Assembly: GCA_014905825.1 (NCBI GenBank)
Contig: JACGCN010000009.1
Location: forward strand, 1,116,001 to 1,180,000
Direction of reading: 5' to 3'
Length of the DNA: 64,000 bases
DNA from: Lyophyllum atratum
Lineage: Eukaryota > Basidiomycota > Agaricomycetes > Agaricales > Lyophyllaceae
In this document: positions 1 through 9,738 of the stretch, piece by piece
Layout of the letters: each line of letters opens with the position of its first letter
Position numbering within the stretch: position 1 is the stretch's first letter
Made by a program: the position numbers and the translations under genes
Notes under the pieces: generated by a model
Databases searched by the model: none
The model's input: only the letters and a program-made list of their open reading frames with translations
Told to the model about the DNA's origin: nothing

Positions 1-241
1 GACATACTGCTCAGACTAAGTCGCTCAAGGCCGCTAGGGAGCAGGCCACTAGGGCAAAGTATGACCAATTCATGAAGAGTCACTATGTTCTTGACTACAC
101 CTTAGGGGAGAGATCCCTCACGTTCGTAGCTCCGTTTTACTGGCACTTGAGGCAAATCCGGCTGATATTTCATGTGCTTAGGAACTTCGAAGTTGCAGCC
201 GAGATGTGGAACATCGCGCACCATCTCTTGCATGAGGAGTA
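1..241 (+). CDS. 3' end of an unrecognised protein gene (partial)
   Basis: An open frame entered from the left edge (third frame) runs without a stop to TAA at 239-241. It encodes about 79 residues, lysine/alanine-rich at first and then aromatic-rich (motifs VAPFYWHLRQ and AAEMWNIAHH). The 5' part lies outside the window. I do not recognise the family. It lies just upstream of another lineage-specific gene and a solo LTR, so it could be a transposon-associated or orphan host gene. The call rests only on the open frame and its protein-like composition. Confidence 0.4.
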
Positions 242-465
242 AAAAGGAGCAAATTGTGTTTCATATTGTAGAGTAAAATATTTACTGTGACCGTCGCATG
301 GTCTTGTTTTTCAATTTCAAATATAGACCCGATGTGAGATCAATCGGTGGGCTTTGATCGAGGCAGAATAAGTGATATATGATGTGCTTACAGTTGGATG
401 AGCATAGGTAATATATTACATGTCTATGGGACAAGAAAGTCTTGCATATCGAATTCCTACCTCTC

Positions 466-3400
466 ATGGCTCGTCGACACTGGGCATCTACTGATCAGCT
501 TCAATGGCTAGAAGAGAGGCTGAGTACTTACCTGTTAGAAACGCTCTCTCGGCTATTTAATCTCGTTCCCAACCTATCTCCCATCAACCATCTTGATGGT
601 TGTTACTGTACAGCATTCCTGTGTTGCAGGCTGTGTTGGTTGCATCACCATCTTGATGGTGACTTACTACACTCCCTGTTGACCAGATCAGTTTCCTTAG
701 CTACCATCTATCCAGTGCACACAGCCTTCTTGTGTACAGTATATATAGCAGATTAGATTGACCTGAAGTTCCCAGTTTCTAACTTCAGACTTCAGGTGAG
801 TAGATCAGTCAGTTCCTCAATAAACCAGTTTCCAACTTCGGACTTCAGCTTGTAGCTGTCTAACCTGATATCCCTGTGCTTGCCTGTTCTAACATTACCT
901 TGTGATGTATAGAGCGAAGCAAAATGATGGTAAGAACAGGGGGCTTGGAAAGTTCTTCAATGACGTGAACCGGGACTGGTTCCAACAATGGATGGAATTG
1001 GATGCTTGTATTGCGGCCGGGAAGATCCCAGAGGGGGTAATTAGGGCTGACGATTCCAACTTGTGGAGTGATGAGCTGGAAAAAATCTGGAAAGATGCTG
1101 TTATCACACGTCAAAAAGTGAGCACTCCTTATAACTATTAACAAACTGAAAACTCAGTAACCCACATCCAAATGACAGCAACTGAGAAGTTGGTTCAGAA
1201 ATTCCGAAAAGAGGGTTACCGGGACCCAAGGCACCACTCGGCGAAAGAGCACCGGTCAGATGCTCTCCCTGCTGAAAGGCTTGTGGACGCGTTTACACAA
1301 GGCAGAGGAAATGTATCAGATTAAGTACAAGGAAAAAGTAAACTTACTTATCAATGAGGCGCTTGGCAGGACCGGTGGAGAGGGTAGTAAGGGAAAGGGC
1401 TGTGGAGATGTCGAGGGCGAAGGCGAATACGACGATGATGGTGAGGGCAAGGGTGAGGGTGAGGGTGAAGGCGAAGACGAGGATGAAGGGGAAGGTGACG
1501 GTGAAGGCGAGGTTATGGGTGGCAGGAAGTCATGTGCTTTATTGTTTCTCACGACGAGGCGTGAGGTGGTTCGGAAGGCATGGTTAGCGGAAACAGAAAA
1601 AGTCAAGGAGGTTGTACGGCTAGCCCTGGAAGAGGAGAAGAACCAGAAGGCGGCGATGCTTGAAGGGAAAAAGGAAGGCCTGGAACGCACTCCTGAACAG
1701 CGCAAATTGTAAGTCTAAGTTTCACATTAGAGACCTGCGAAACATGTTAACGAACCCTTGATAGTGCAATTGCGCACCAAATAACTCTTATGGAAGCCGT
1801 CTGTGAAGAGATCCACTGACTTACAGGATGGTCGACGGTGATAGTCGCAGGTGGGCCTGATCCGTCGCAAAAGGAGAAGATTAGATTACAGACGTCAGTT
1901 CTTTGTCGTTGTTTATATTGAAGTCCACTTACATGCGAATTCAGCGTCAGTTATGGTACCAATCAAGACAACAAAAGCTACACTATCAAGTACAAGGCAG
2001 ACAAGCTTGCTTTCGACGAGTCTTACACTGGGTGGTTAAGAGAGGTTTATCGTAAGTTGACTAGTCTTTTGGCTTGGATGAAACAAAAGCCTCAATCCTT
2101 TTATTAGCGAAGCACGGTATTCATGGACACCGAGGTTTATCCGGCTCCCAGAGCAATGAGCGCATCGCTGATCCGTCAAATTTGTTGATCGCCTTTGACA
2201 AGAATGATGAAGAGTCATCGACTCTGAACCGTACCTCATCGACTCCGGACTGCACCTCCACTGCTGATATTCCTGGACCGATTTCAAAGCCTTCCGATGT
2301 GTCATCGACTTCAAACACGGGTTCAGCCACTTCGACTCCATTGACTCCAAAGCATAACTCCACGGCTGGAATTGCTGAACCGATCTCAGATCCTTTCGCC
2401 TCTCAGGCCGACGTGGACGCTACCACAGCTACTTCAGGATCTCTATCGGGTGGTGCGGATCAATGGTCTGTTTTCGACCACGATTTCACATTGGATTTAG
2501 ATCAGATAGGGGATCCGGAGGCGACATCGACAACCAGTATACCCGTGCCATCAGAAACACTCGGCAATCCGTCGCCCATCACACCCATCACAACACAAAG
2601 CACACATGCACAAGGCGTAGCGCCTCCTGTCATTCCTTTCTCCACGGTCGATGGCTTCTCATTCAGCAACAAATTGTTCTTGGATTCCCTGTCTGATTAC
2701 GAGACCATCACTGAGCAGCTGAACAGAGCCCACCTAGCCCACTCAATGACCACTCTTCAACCTCTGGTCCCCCTTCCCCCTCCTATTCCAATGTATCAGA
2801 GTTCTACTATGCTACCGGTGCCCATGAACGTTTTTGGGACACACCCACCACCCCTTCCAAATTTGGCACCGACAAGCGAATTCCACAACTTCTTTCTCCC
2901 TGATCAGTCAGTTCAGGCACCACCATTTTCATTCCATATGGACACTTCGATGTCCAACCACCATCAAATGGCCTCAACACTACTTCATCCCATCTTTGCG
3001 GGCTTATCCATTCCGTCTGCTCCAGCCCTTGCGCTGCCGGATCCTGCTCCTTCAAGTGTGCAATTGACTGAGCTGGATGCACTTGAACAGGCGGCAATCG
3101 GACCTGTCGATTGCGGAGACACGGGCTTTTTTATCACCCGACCTGCGTTACCAGTGACCAAGGCTGGAGTGGAGATTGGAAGCGGACGTGGATGTGGGGA
3201 CGGACGTGGACATGGAGCTGGATGTGGATGTGGAGGTGGAGGTGGAGGTGGAGGTGGTGGTCGAGGTGGGAAGAAGAACATAGGGACGGACAGGGTAAGC
3301 TCAAGCCCTGCCTCGGCTGGCCCGGATCAGGTTCAGCCGCCCAGTCGTAGACCGGATCACCATATCGATGCCGCAAACAATGTTGCCAATGCTACTGCGA

Positions 3401-3615
3401 ATGCCCCAAAGACCACATCACCTAACCCAGCTGAAGAGGACCTGATCGACACTGTTGGCCTCCCATTGCGTGCGAAGCGTGTTATCAAACTCGCTCGAGA
3501 TCTGGATGGCATCGCAAGACCACTTCCAGGAGAGGCTGCTGCAGCACGTGCTGCTGCTGGCACCTCAAAGCGGAAAGCTGCTGGTTCGGCCAACGCTTCG
3601 TCCAAGAAGAAGTGA
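466..3615 (+). pseudogene. Unknown lineage-specific multi-exon gene, interrupted by a solo LTR and an in-frame TGA
   Basis: Function unknown. The ATG at 466 starts MARRHWASTDQLQWLEERL; the exon is split after codon 22 by the LTR at 533-894 and resumes at 900. Proposed structure: exon 1 466-532 plus 900-1117; intron 1118-1178; exon 2 1179-1708, with an acidic Gly/Glu tract at about 1425-1515; intron 1709-1764; exon 3 1765-1893; intron 1894-1944; exon 4 1945-2051; intron 2052-2107; exon 5 2108-3615. Exon 5 gives about 500 residues that are Ser/Thr/Pro-rich, with a poly-Gly stretch near 3230-3270 and a basic C-terminus ending SSKKK. Introns have GT(A/G)AG or GTCAGT starts and AG ends, and phases agree. 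Exon 3 has an in-frame TGA at 1817-1819 just before the codons for LTGWSTVIVAGGPDP. From memory, similar repetitive hypothetical proteins are common in agaricomycete genomes; this was not verified. LTR insertion plus TGA make it a probable pseudogene. Confidence 0.6.
533..894. mobile_element. Solo LTR (362 bp) with 5-bp target-site duplication
   Basis: The element begins TGTTAGAA (533) and ends TTCTAACA (894), a perfect 8-bp terminal inverted repeat with the canonical TG...CA ends of an LTR. It is flanked on both sides by TTACC (528-532 and 895-899), a 5-bp target-site duplication. It contains a TATATATA box near 739, an AATAAA-type polyadenylation signal near 819, and two imperfect copies of CCAGTTTCYAACTTCRGACT (about 773 and 825). 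No internal retrotransposon sequence follows, so it is a solo LTR left by LTR-LTR recombination. Superfamily (copia or gypsy) cannot be told from the LTR alone. Confidence 0.92.
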
Positions 3616-3812
3616 CTGATCTCTGTTATTCTGTAGACACGGGGCGGGCTTTTCTGCAGGGGTAAGACAACTTAGTTGTTCTAAAGTACAGTCTATATAC
3701 ATGTCCTGAATACATATGTTACCTTGCAAACAAACTCTTAATCAGGTCTTCAGATAACAGTTACAATGCGTGATATAACATGTTGCAGAGGACTTACGAG
3801 ATTTCAGGGGTA

Positions 3813-4110
3813 TGTAGATGATATATGACCTTCTACAACTGAAGACATAGTATGGTAAAACTTCGCTACAGGTCGGAGGGAATGTGTAGATGATATATTA
3901 CCTGCTACAACTGAAGGCATAGCACGTAAAAACTTTGCTATAGGTGATATATCACCGGAGGCAAGGGTTAGATGATGTATCACCTGCTACAACTGGAGAT
4001 ATAGTGCACCAGAACTTTGCTACAGGTGATATATCACCCATAGAGCACCCTGGAAGTTGCTACAGAGGTGATATATCATGAATATCACCAAACAGAGGTG
4101 ATATATCACG
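3813..4110. repeat. Degenerate tandem repeat, period about 72-82 bp, with GGTGATATATCACC palindromes
   Basis: Three recognisable units start near 3813, 3885 and 3967, each with a (G/T)TAGATGATRTAT core, CTRCAACTGRAG, an AAACTT-like segment and GCTACAGGT. A truncated fourth begins near 4048. The palindrome GTGATATATCAC recurs at 3944-3955, 4026-4037 and 4098-4109, with a one-base variant near 4068. There is no coding signal. The array lies in the 0.6 kb between the unknown gene ending at 3615 and the gag relic. Confidence 0.75.
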
Positions 4111-4841
4111 GACAATAGAGGCAATACAGGGATATGTGAGATAGGCTAGCAACAAGAAAGTAATATAACACTACTTACAATGGTATGTTGGTATCATCGA
4201 GTTCAAACGTGCTGGAGGCAAACATTCAACGGGAGCAGGGAAGGGCCCAAAGAGGGGTCGGTGGGAAATTCGACGAGCATTCAGGGAGGAATGCGGAGGA
4301 GGGAAATGTTCATGGGGGACCTGGAGAACAGAGGAGGAAAGAGGAGTAGGTGGGAGAGGATCAGCGGGGTGGCGGGGTACATAGAAGGGCGTAGAGTCAC
4401 GAGTGAATGGTGGACCATGGCGGGAGTACATATGGCTGTGACTACATGATGAGCTGCAAGAGCGGGGTGGGGTGCGCATCTGCATAGAAGTGGCATCCAT
4501 AGATGGAGATCACGCTGTGTCTCACGGCCCTGTCCAAGCGCGCAGTATATTGGAAATACAGCCTAATTGGGAAGGACCGGTTTTGGAAATCCCGCTAGAT
4601 CACACCAATGTGGCCAAGGATCCCAAAATAGCTGAGAGGCGCGGTATATTTCAAATGCAGCCCAATCAGGAATGAGGGAGCACCAGCATGGAGGCCGACA
4701 CTGTAAAAATATCGTGTGAAATCAACAGCAGGTGGCATGGACGGGCAATTGCCAGGAATGAGGACATGCCGAGGTGTGCCGAGCCCTACAGCAGCTTTCA
4801 AGGGCGTGATATATCACGAAGGGCATGATATATCACCTTCC
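4111..4841. repeat. Gene-free stretch with two more ATATAT-centred palindromes at its right end
   Basis: No credible gene is visible; short ORFs near 4180-4500 overlap on both strands and lack protein character. At 4805-4818 there is a perfect CGTGATATATCACG palindrome, followed at about 4824-4837 by CATGATATATCACC. These match the core of the 3813-4110 array, so copies of the same sequence sit on both sides of this stretch, the right-hand pair abutting the gag relic. They could be remnants of one element, of its terminal sequence, or of an expanding satellite. Confidence 0.5.
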
Positions 4842-6477
4842 TTAAAGACATTGTAGACATTGATGCATCACCAAAAGTTTTACGACTGTGGTCATCTGAT
4901 ATATGATACACGCTGCTACGCCTGTATCCAACAGTGAGATGATAGGAACGGGCAAGGATTGGGCAGGCCCATCGACGAAACAGTGAAACAAAAGATGTGA
5001 AACACAATAGACAGAGGGACTTGCCTCATCATCGGATTTGGTGGCAGTAGAAAACAATTTGTTCTGCGGCATGACAGCTGCGACCTCATCGTCTCAGTCG
5101 GCGGAGTCGAACGATGTAGTCGTGGTGACTTGTTTCGCATGCAGTTTAACAGGAGCTGCGGTAGCGGAAGCAGCGGCTGGGGCGACGTAGCCCGGGTTCT
5201 CAGCAGTAGTGGCGACGTGCGATGCGTGTTTACAGGTTTGGAAGAAGGTATCGGGGTTCGGGTATCCAGTGGGGCAGGTTCAGGAGACGTGATCGGCAGG
5301 CAGGTTCGTTAAACGACACTTGAAGCAACCCTGGTTTGCGACCAGGTAAGCTCGCTGCGTCTCGGACAAGAACAAAAGGCGGAGCTTGCGGGAGGGTGCT
5401 TTATGAGTGTCGTTCGAGGAGGAAGGATTCGATGAGGAAGAGTTCGCATTTCTTGAAGGGCCGGAGAGAGCTTGGCGTTTACGGGATACGGACTCTGCGG
5501 CATGGGACCCCACGGCGTCGCGTACCCTCTTGTTCTCAACTCGATGTTTCAAGTCGCAGTTGCGGACAGCGTTGATGAAGTCCTTAAAGTCCTTGATTGT
5601 GTTGACCTTGTCCTGGGTACACAGATGATCGAGGTCTTTCTCGATTCCAGATTCGATACGGTGACGCAGTGCGTTGTTGTCGAGGAAGAATGCCGCACCT
5701 TTCAACATCAAGTTGATCTTGAGGACACCCTGGTGCCAGTCCCAAAACCTTCCGGGGGGTACCAGCGCAGACGCTGTAAGTTGGCGATGAATTTTCCGCT
5801 CCCAATCGTCTTCCAAATAGTTGTCACAAACGAGGTCCATGAATTTAGGGAAGGTGAGAGTGTTGAGTGTTTCCCGATTGTTCTCGATCCAGTCCAAAAT
5901 CTGCGTGTCCTTAAAGCCATCCGTGATCTCACGGACCTGATCAGCAGGTTTGATCTCTTTCTGCTCGAAGAAATCACGACATGCGCAGCCGAATAGGTGT
6001 ATGACCTCAGGCGTGTGGTCACCCGGTGTAAGCAGTGGACACTTGTTGTGGTGTGCATGTTCGATGGTAGTGAATGAGGATGAATCAGCAAGCATTGATG
6101 AACAATGGTCAAGAGGGTCAAGAGTTGAGTGATGACAAAGTAGATGATGAGCCGGAAGAACAATGGGACGAAGGAGTTTGGTTGGACTGTTTGTTGGAAG
6201 CAATGGCAGTAGTAGCTGATGCAGGTGGAGAGATTGGAGGTGGTGTAGGCGGTGGTGGAGGAGTTGATAATGGTGTGGAGGGAGGGATGGGGACGGGCGA
6301 CGGAGGCTGTGTTGGCAAGCCTTGCGGTGTAGCTATCGAGCCTTTGAGTACACGACTCCGCATGGCAAGGGGGGTTGGTGTTGACAGTGGGCGAACCAGC
6401 ATGACTCTGGTGAGTGACGTGTCAGCAAACGATGACGGTAACAAAAAAAGAGAAAATGGTGGGAGCGATTTGGGCAA
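4842..6477 (-). pseudogene. Decayed Ty3/gypsy-type gag and protease fragment
   Basis: Reading leftward, a proline-rich leader (about 6477-6200) leads into a Gag capsid-like region starting LTPGDHTPEV. A zinc knuckle follows near 5275-5325, with CFKC, a His and a final Cys in CX2C...HX4C order, then a Ser/Ala-rich linker and a retropepsin-like segment whose LLDTG catalytic motif lies at 4920-4934. Two in-frame TGA codons break the frame, one inside the zinc knuckle (about 5280) and one in the linker (about 5098). The leader and Gag body are also in different frames. Reverse transcriptase and integrase are missing, and no LTR pair flanks it. The capsid pattern resembles Gag proteins of agaricomycete Ty3/gypsy elements (family knowledge). 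It is a dead relic. Confidence 0.8.
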
Positions 6478-7206
6478 TTCACGAAGGGACGGGAGTATAT
6501 GTTAACGGGAGGTAAACGGAGGCAAAACACGGTGAAACAGGTGGATATATGCGGTTACTGAGTCAGGTACAGGGGTACTGATCAGTGGCAGTGATGTTGA
6601 AAATAACCAACAACGGTCGATCGTCGTTCAAAAAAAAGTGGAAGCCCCCTTGGAAAGGGGCACACTAGCTTAAGGGAACATACCAAAAGAACGGGAATGA
6701 CAGATATTGATTAGAGCGACAAGCGGGGTATGAGGGAGATTGGGGGGGAAGTAAGCGGTAGGGAACGATATGTAGGAGGGATCGAGTATATATATGGAAA
6801 GCATGTGTTTACATAATCCCAAAATTACAAGTGCAACAGGTTTTGAGGGAGGTTTGGGTATTAAATCAACTGGATGTCGTAGCGAGTGTTGTGGGACAAG
6901 AATAGGACCAATCGAACGTGGCCTTCAGCAAAGCCGGAATTTCATCCAAGACATGAGCCTAGATATTGACTGAAATTCGCAAGGCCCAGAACTTCACTGA
7001 GGAACGATGTCTTCAATGACGCTACGTATCCGGGTACGACCTTCAACTGAACGCCATGAATAGCATTGAGGACGCGCTTCTAGTCACATGCACGCGACGC
7101 GCTTGTCCAGCCCGAAATAAATGTTGGCAAAAAATGTGATGCTTATTTTGCTGACTAAGGACCTGAGAACGCCGAAACGACCCGCCCACCAAAAGGCCCA
7201 TCACAA
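6478..7206. other. Intergenic stretch, nothing recognised
   Basis: AT-rich DNA with a TATATATA run near 6788. I see no ORF with protein character, RNA gene or repeat matched elsewhere in the window. Confidence 0.5.
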
Positions 7207-7451
7207 AATTCAGACTACTTCGGGTTCTACATCAAGCTTACTTCATTCCGAATTTTGATGCATTATGTGATATGTGATCCTCAAGACTACATACATGGTT
7301 TGGGCCCAAAAGTGAAGCAAGATGACATTTATGCATGTCTAGGTCATACCCGATGATGAAGTCAACTGAATATGATAAATCAATCAAATGGCACTGGCCG
7401 AATCCCCACCCCACTCACACCCAACCCCAACCTGACCCCGGGCTTCTTCCC
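7207..7451. repeat. Left copy of a perfect 245-bp direct repeat (duplicated PTPA 3' end)
   Basis: Every base from 7207 to 7451 matches 7987-8231 (offset 780). On the minus strand, 7380-7451 repeats the last 24 codons and stop of the PTPA gene, ending RPVPFD; the rest repeats its 3' flank. The copies border the insertion element at 7452-7986. The ends are not TG/CA, so this is not an LTR. Confidence 0.95.
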
Positions 7452-7986
7452 AAAATAAGCCTGTGGACGCGCGCTATCGCCGCAGAACCTGCTACTTTTC
7501 ACTGATAACTCTGTTCTGTCTTTGAATGTTTTCCACATCGATATGGGACTTCAGTATCGCACAACGTATGTTCTTTAATTTGACCTGTTTAGGCCTGTAT
7601 ACCTAGGTATGGGTCCGTGCTGACATTCATCGGCGCCCTCTTGAGTTTCTCGGCATTTTTGCCGCACGGCCGGGGCCTCCCGGCGGGGGTTCCAGGGCAT
7701 ACGGTCGATGTTGAGGAAGCGTAGGCAGGTGGTGTGTGTGTTGCCGGGTGTTAATGCGGCTGTTGTTAGGATCGTCTCCACGGCAGTTTACAGGCTTTGC
7801 CTGCTTTTTTGCATTCCTCTAGGCCTAAGGGTGTTGAAGACTGCAAGACAGTGAGTGAAGCACATGAGAGTCGCCGGGGGATGTAGATGTAGATTAGATT
7901 AGAGCATGTGAACGACCAAACAATTATGTAAGAACAAATTTTGAATTGCACGGTCGGGGGTAAAAACCTACTACTAAAGTAGCAGG
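7452..7986. mobile_element. Small non-autonomous element (535 bp), Helentron/Helitron-like ends
   Basis: Its left end (about 7459-7500) matches the left end of the larger element at 33620: an ACGCGCGCT block, then GCAGAACCTGCTACTTTTC. Its right end (about 7963-7986) matches the right end at 36231: AAAACC followed by a near-perfect hairpin CCTACTACTAAAGTAGCAGG. CCTGCTACTTT near the left end and AAAGTAGCAGG at the right end form 11-bp subterminal inverted repeats. A terminal 3' hairpin with subterminal inverted repeats is typical of Helentron-type Helitrons, but no RepHel protein is present and a TIR element is not excluded. The interior has no recognised gene. Confidence 0.6.
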
Positions 7987-8231
7987 AATTCAGACTACTT
8001 CGGGTTCTACATCAAGCTTACTTCATTCCGAATTTTGATGCATTATGTGATATGTGATCCTCAAGACTACATACATGGTTTGGGCCCAAAAGTGAAGCAA
8101 GATGACATTTATGCATGTCTAGGTCATACCCGATGATGAAGTCAACTGAATATGATAAATCAATCAAATGGCACTGGCCGAATCCCCACCCCACTCACAC
8201 CCAACCCCAACCTGACCCCGGGCTTCTTCCC
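7987..8231. repeat. Right copy of the perfect 245-bp direct repeat
   Basis: Identical to 7207-7451. This copy is contiguous with the functional PTPA gene and contains its last 24 codons (8160-8231) and 3' flank. Perfect identity implies a recent duplication or gene conversion. Confidence 0.95.
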
Positions 8232-9665
8232 CTCCCTATCCTTCTCAGCCCTTGCAGCCGCAAAGGCGCTCGGCACCGGAATGCCACAACAGTCGCCCCA
8301 CCCTGCATCTCTTGCTCCTAGAGTGTGTGCATGGCCATGATGCGCATCATTTTCACTGTCCTGTTGATCAGCAGACGAGGGGGGAGGGGGTCCGTCGTAT
8401 GTGAGCATGGATCCGAAGAGGAAGTGCTGCACGACAGGGAGTTTGGCAAGCACTTCGGCCCGGTACATCTTGAGCATACCCGAATTAACCTTATCCCATG
8501 TTTTCACCTGCGGAGGTAGAAGTTACGAAATGTAGAAGATGAAATGCACAGGAAAATGAAAGTTACGGCAGAGATATCATCTAGCATGGGGGAGTGCCAC
8601 CGTAGGGATGCGGTCTTGATCTGTTGAAGGGGTAAGGCAAAGGTCGAGTGGGTGAGAGGAAGGGGGACGTACAGAGTTAATGAACTTGATGCATGCGAAA
8701 TAGATGTAGTGCTTGGAGTACTCATCAACGATCTCTGCGTCGTGGATCGCTTTCGGCCGGATGTACTTATGACCTTCATCCAGAAATTAAGGTGTGACGT
8801 GCAGAAAGTATGTGCAGAGGGCCCACCTCGTAGCTGCGCCGATCCAAATAGGAATGGTAGGAAATGGTAATCATCTAGGCCCCATACCCCATGAGACCCG
8901 GCAGGTTCGAGCCAATAAGTCGATTGTAGGATACGCATGACTTCAATGTATCTATTGGATGTCAGCCTATAGAGCTGTCTGGAGGACTGGTTTGGCTCAC
9001 CTCCAAAACACTTTGATAACGAGCGCCTTGTGGTCGCTCTCACCCACTACACCCAGGCGCTCGAGGCATATCCTACGAATTATCCATCAGCAAGCCGAAT
9101 CGAAAGAAATAACGAGAAAGGCGTACAGCCAACACAAGAAATTGAGCTCCATACCGCTCCCGTAATCGATCCGTGTCCGGTTGCCCCACGCCTCATTAAA
9201 ATACACCGACACCTCATCGACGGCATCGAGCGGGAGATTCGGCAAGCTAGCATGCAGCGTGGGCGAGGCCTGTTGTCTCGAATAAGATCTAAGCGTCGAC
9301 GGCACTAGACACTGCGGTGTGTACGTACCTCTGAGACCTTGTCGTAGAAAGCGCGGAAGGCGGGGTTCCCGAACCGCGATGCAGAGTTCTCCACGGGTGG
9401 TGTCCCGTGTGCAATTTGTTCGACCTGTGTTAGAATGGCGAGGATCGCTGCCACGCCCTGCGCGTCTCTGACTGAGCATGAATAGAGAGCGGTGACTGGC
9501 AGAACGCACGGGAGACTGTGTACAATCATCGGTCAGCTTTACGCCGACTACGGCATCATTCAGGGATTCGATATATGAGACGATGTCGTTGTAGGTCTTC
9601 GAGGACTGGAAATAGGCGAGCTGATCAGGGACGAGGATGGCTTTCTGAGGAACACGGAAGGACAT
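8160..9665 (-). CDS. PTPA: Serine/threonine phosphatase 2A activator (PTPA, peptidyl-prolyl isomerase fold)
   Basis: PTPA/Rrd proteins activate PP2A-family phosphatases and show peptidyl-prolyl isomerase activity (family knowledge). The ATG at 9665 gives [20 protein letters not shown]. Later exons carry [15 protein letters not shown], the hallmark [40 protein letters not shown], the [15 protein letters not shown] block, [20 protein letters not shown], and the C-terminal [15 protein letters not shown] ending RPVPFD. At least six exons are separated by introns near 50 nt; for example GTACAC...CTCAG joins DD to FRDAQG. All conserved blocks are present, so it looks functional. It is divergently transcribed from the SURF6 gene across 73 bp. 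Its 3' end lies inside the duplicated 245-bp segment. The Rrd1 versus Rrd2 subtype was not determined. Confidence 0.93.
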
Positions 9666-9738
9666 GATGATCGGTGACAAGCGACGGCTGACCCTAACCC
9701 TACTTTTTCCTCGACCTCTTCCTCCACCATCCTCTCCA
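9666..9738. promoter_or_regulatory. Shared divergent promoter of PTPA and SURF6/Rrp14 (73 bp between start codons)
   Basis: The two start codons face away from each other 73 bp apart, so core promoters and 5' leaders must overlap. The spacer is pyrimidine-rich on the plus strand (CTACTTTTTCCTCGACCTCT). No clear TATA box is seen. Confidence 0.6.

Noticed and set aside
3813..4110. Tandem repeat as a CRISPR array
   Set aside because: Units are 72-82 bp, degenerate throughout with no constant repeat and unique spacers, and the genome is eukaryotic.
6074..6505. Plus-strand Gly/Asp-rich frame of 143 residues
   Set aside because: Complement of the Pro/Ser/Thr-rich leader of the gag relic; low complexity only.
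7207..8231. 245-bp direct repeats as LTRs of a miniature retrotransposon (TRIM)
   Set aside because: The ends are AATT...TCCC, not TG...CA; there is no primer-binding site or polypurine tract, and the right copy contains the PTPA coding end.
8504..9043. Separate 179-residue minus-strand gene
   Set aside because: It is a read-through of PTPA exons and introns; the conserved blocks change frame exactly at GT...AG introns.
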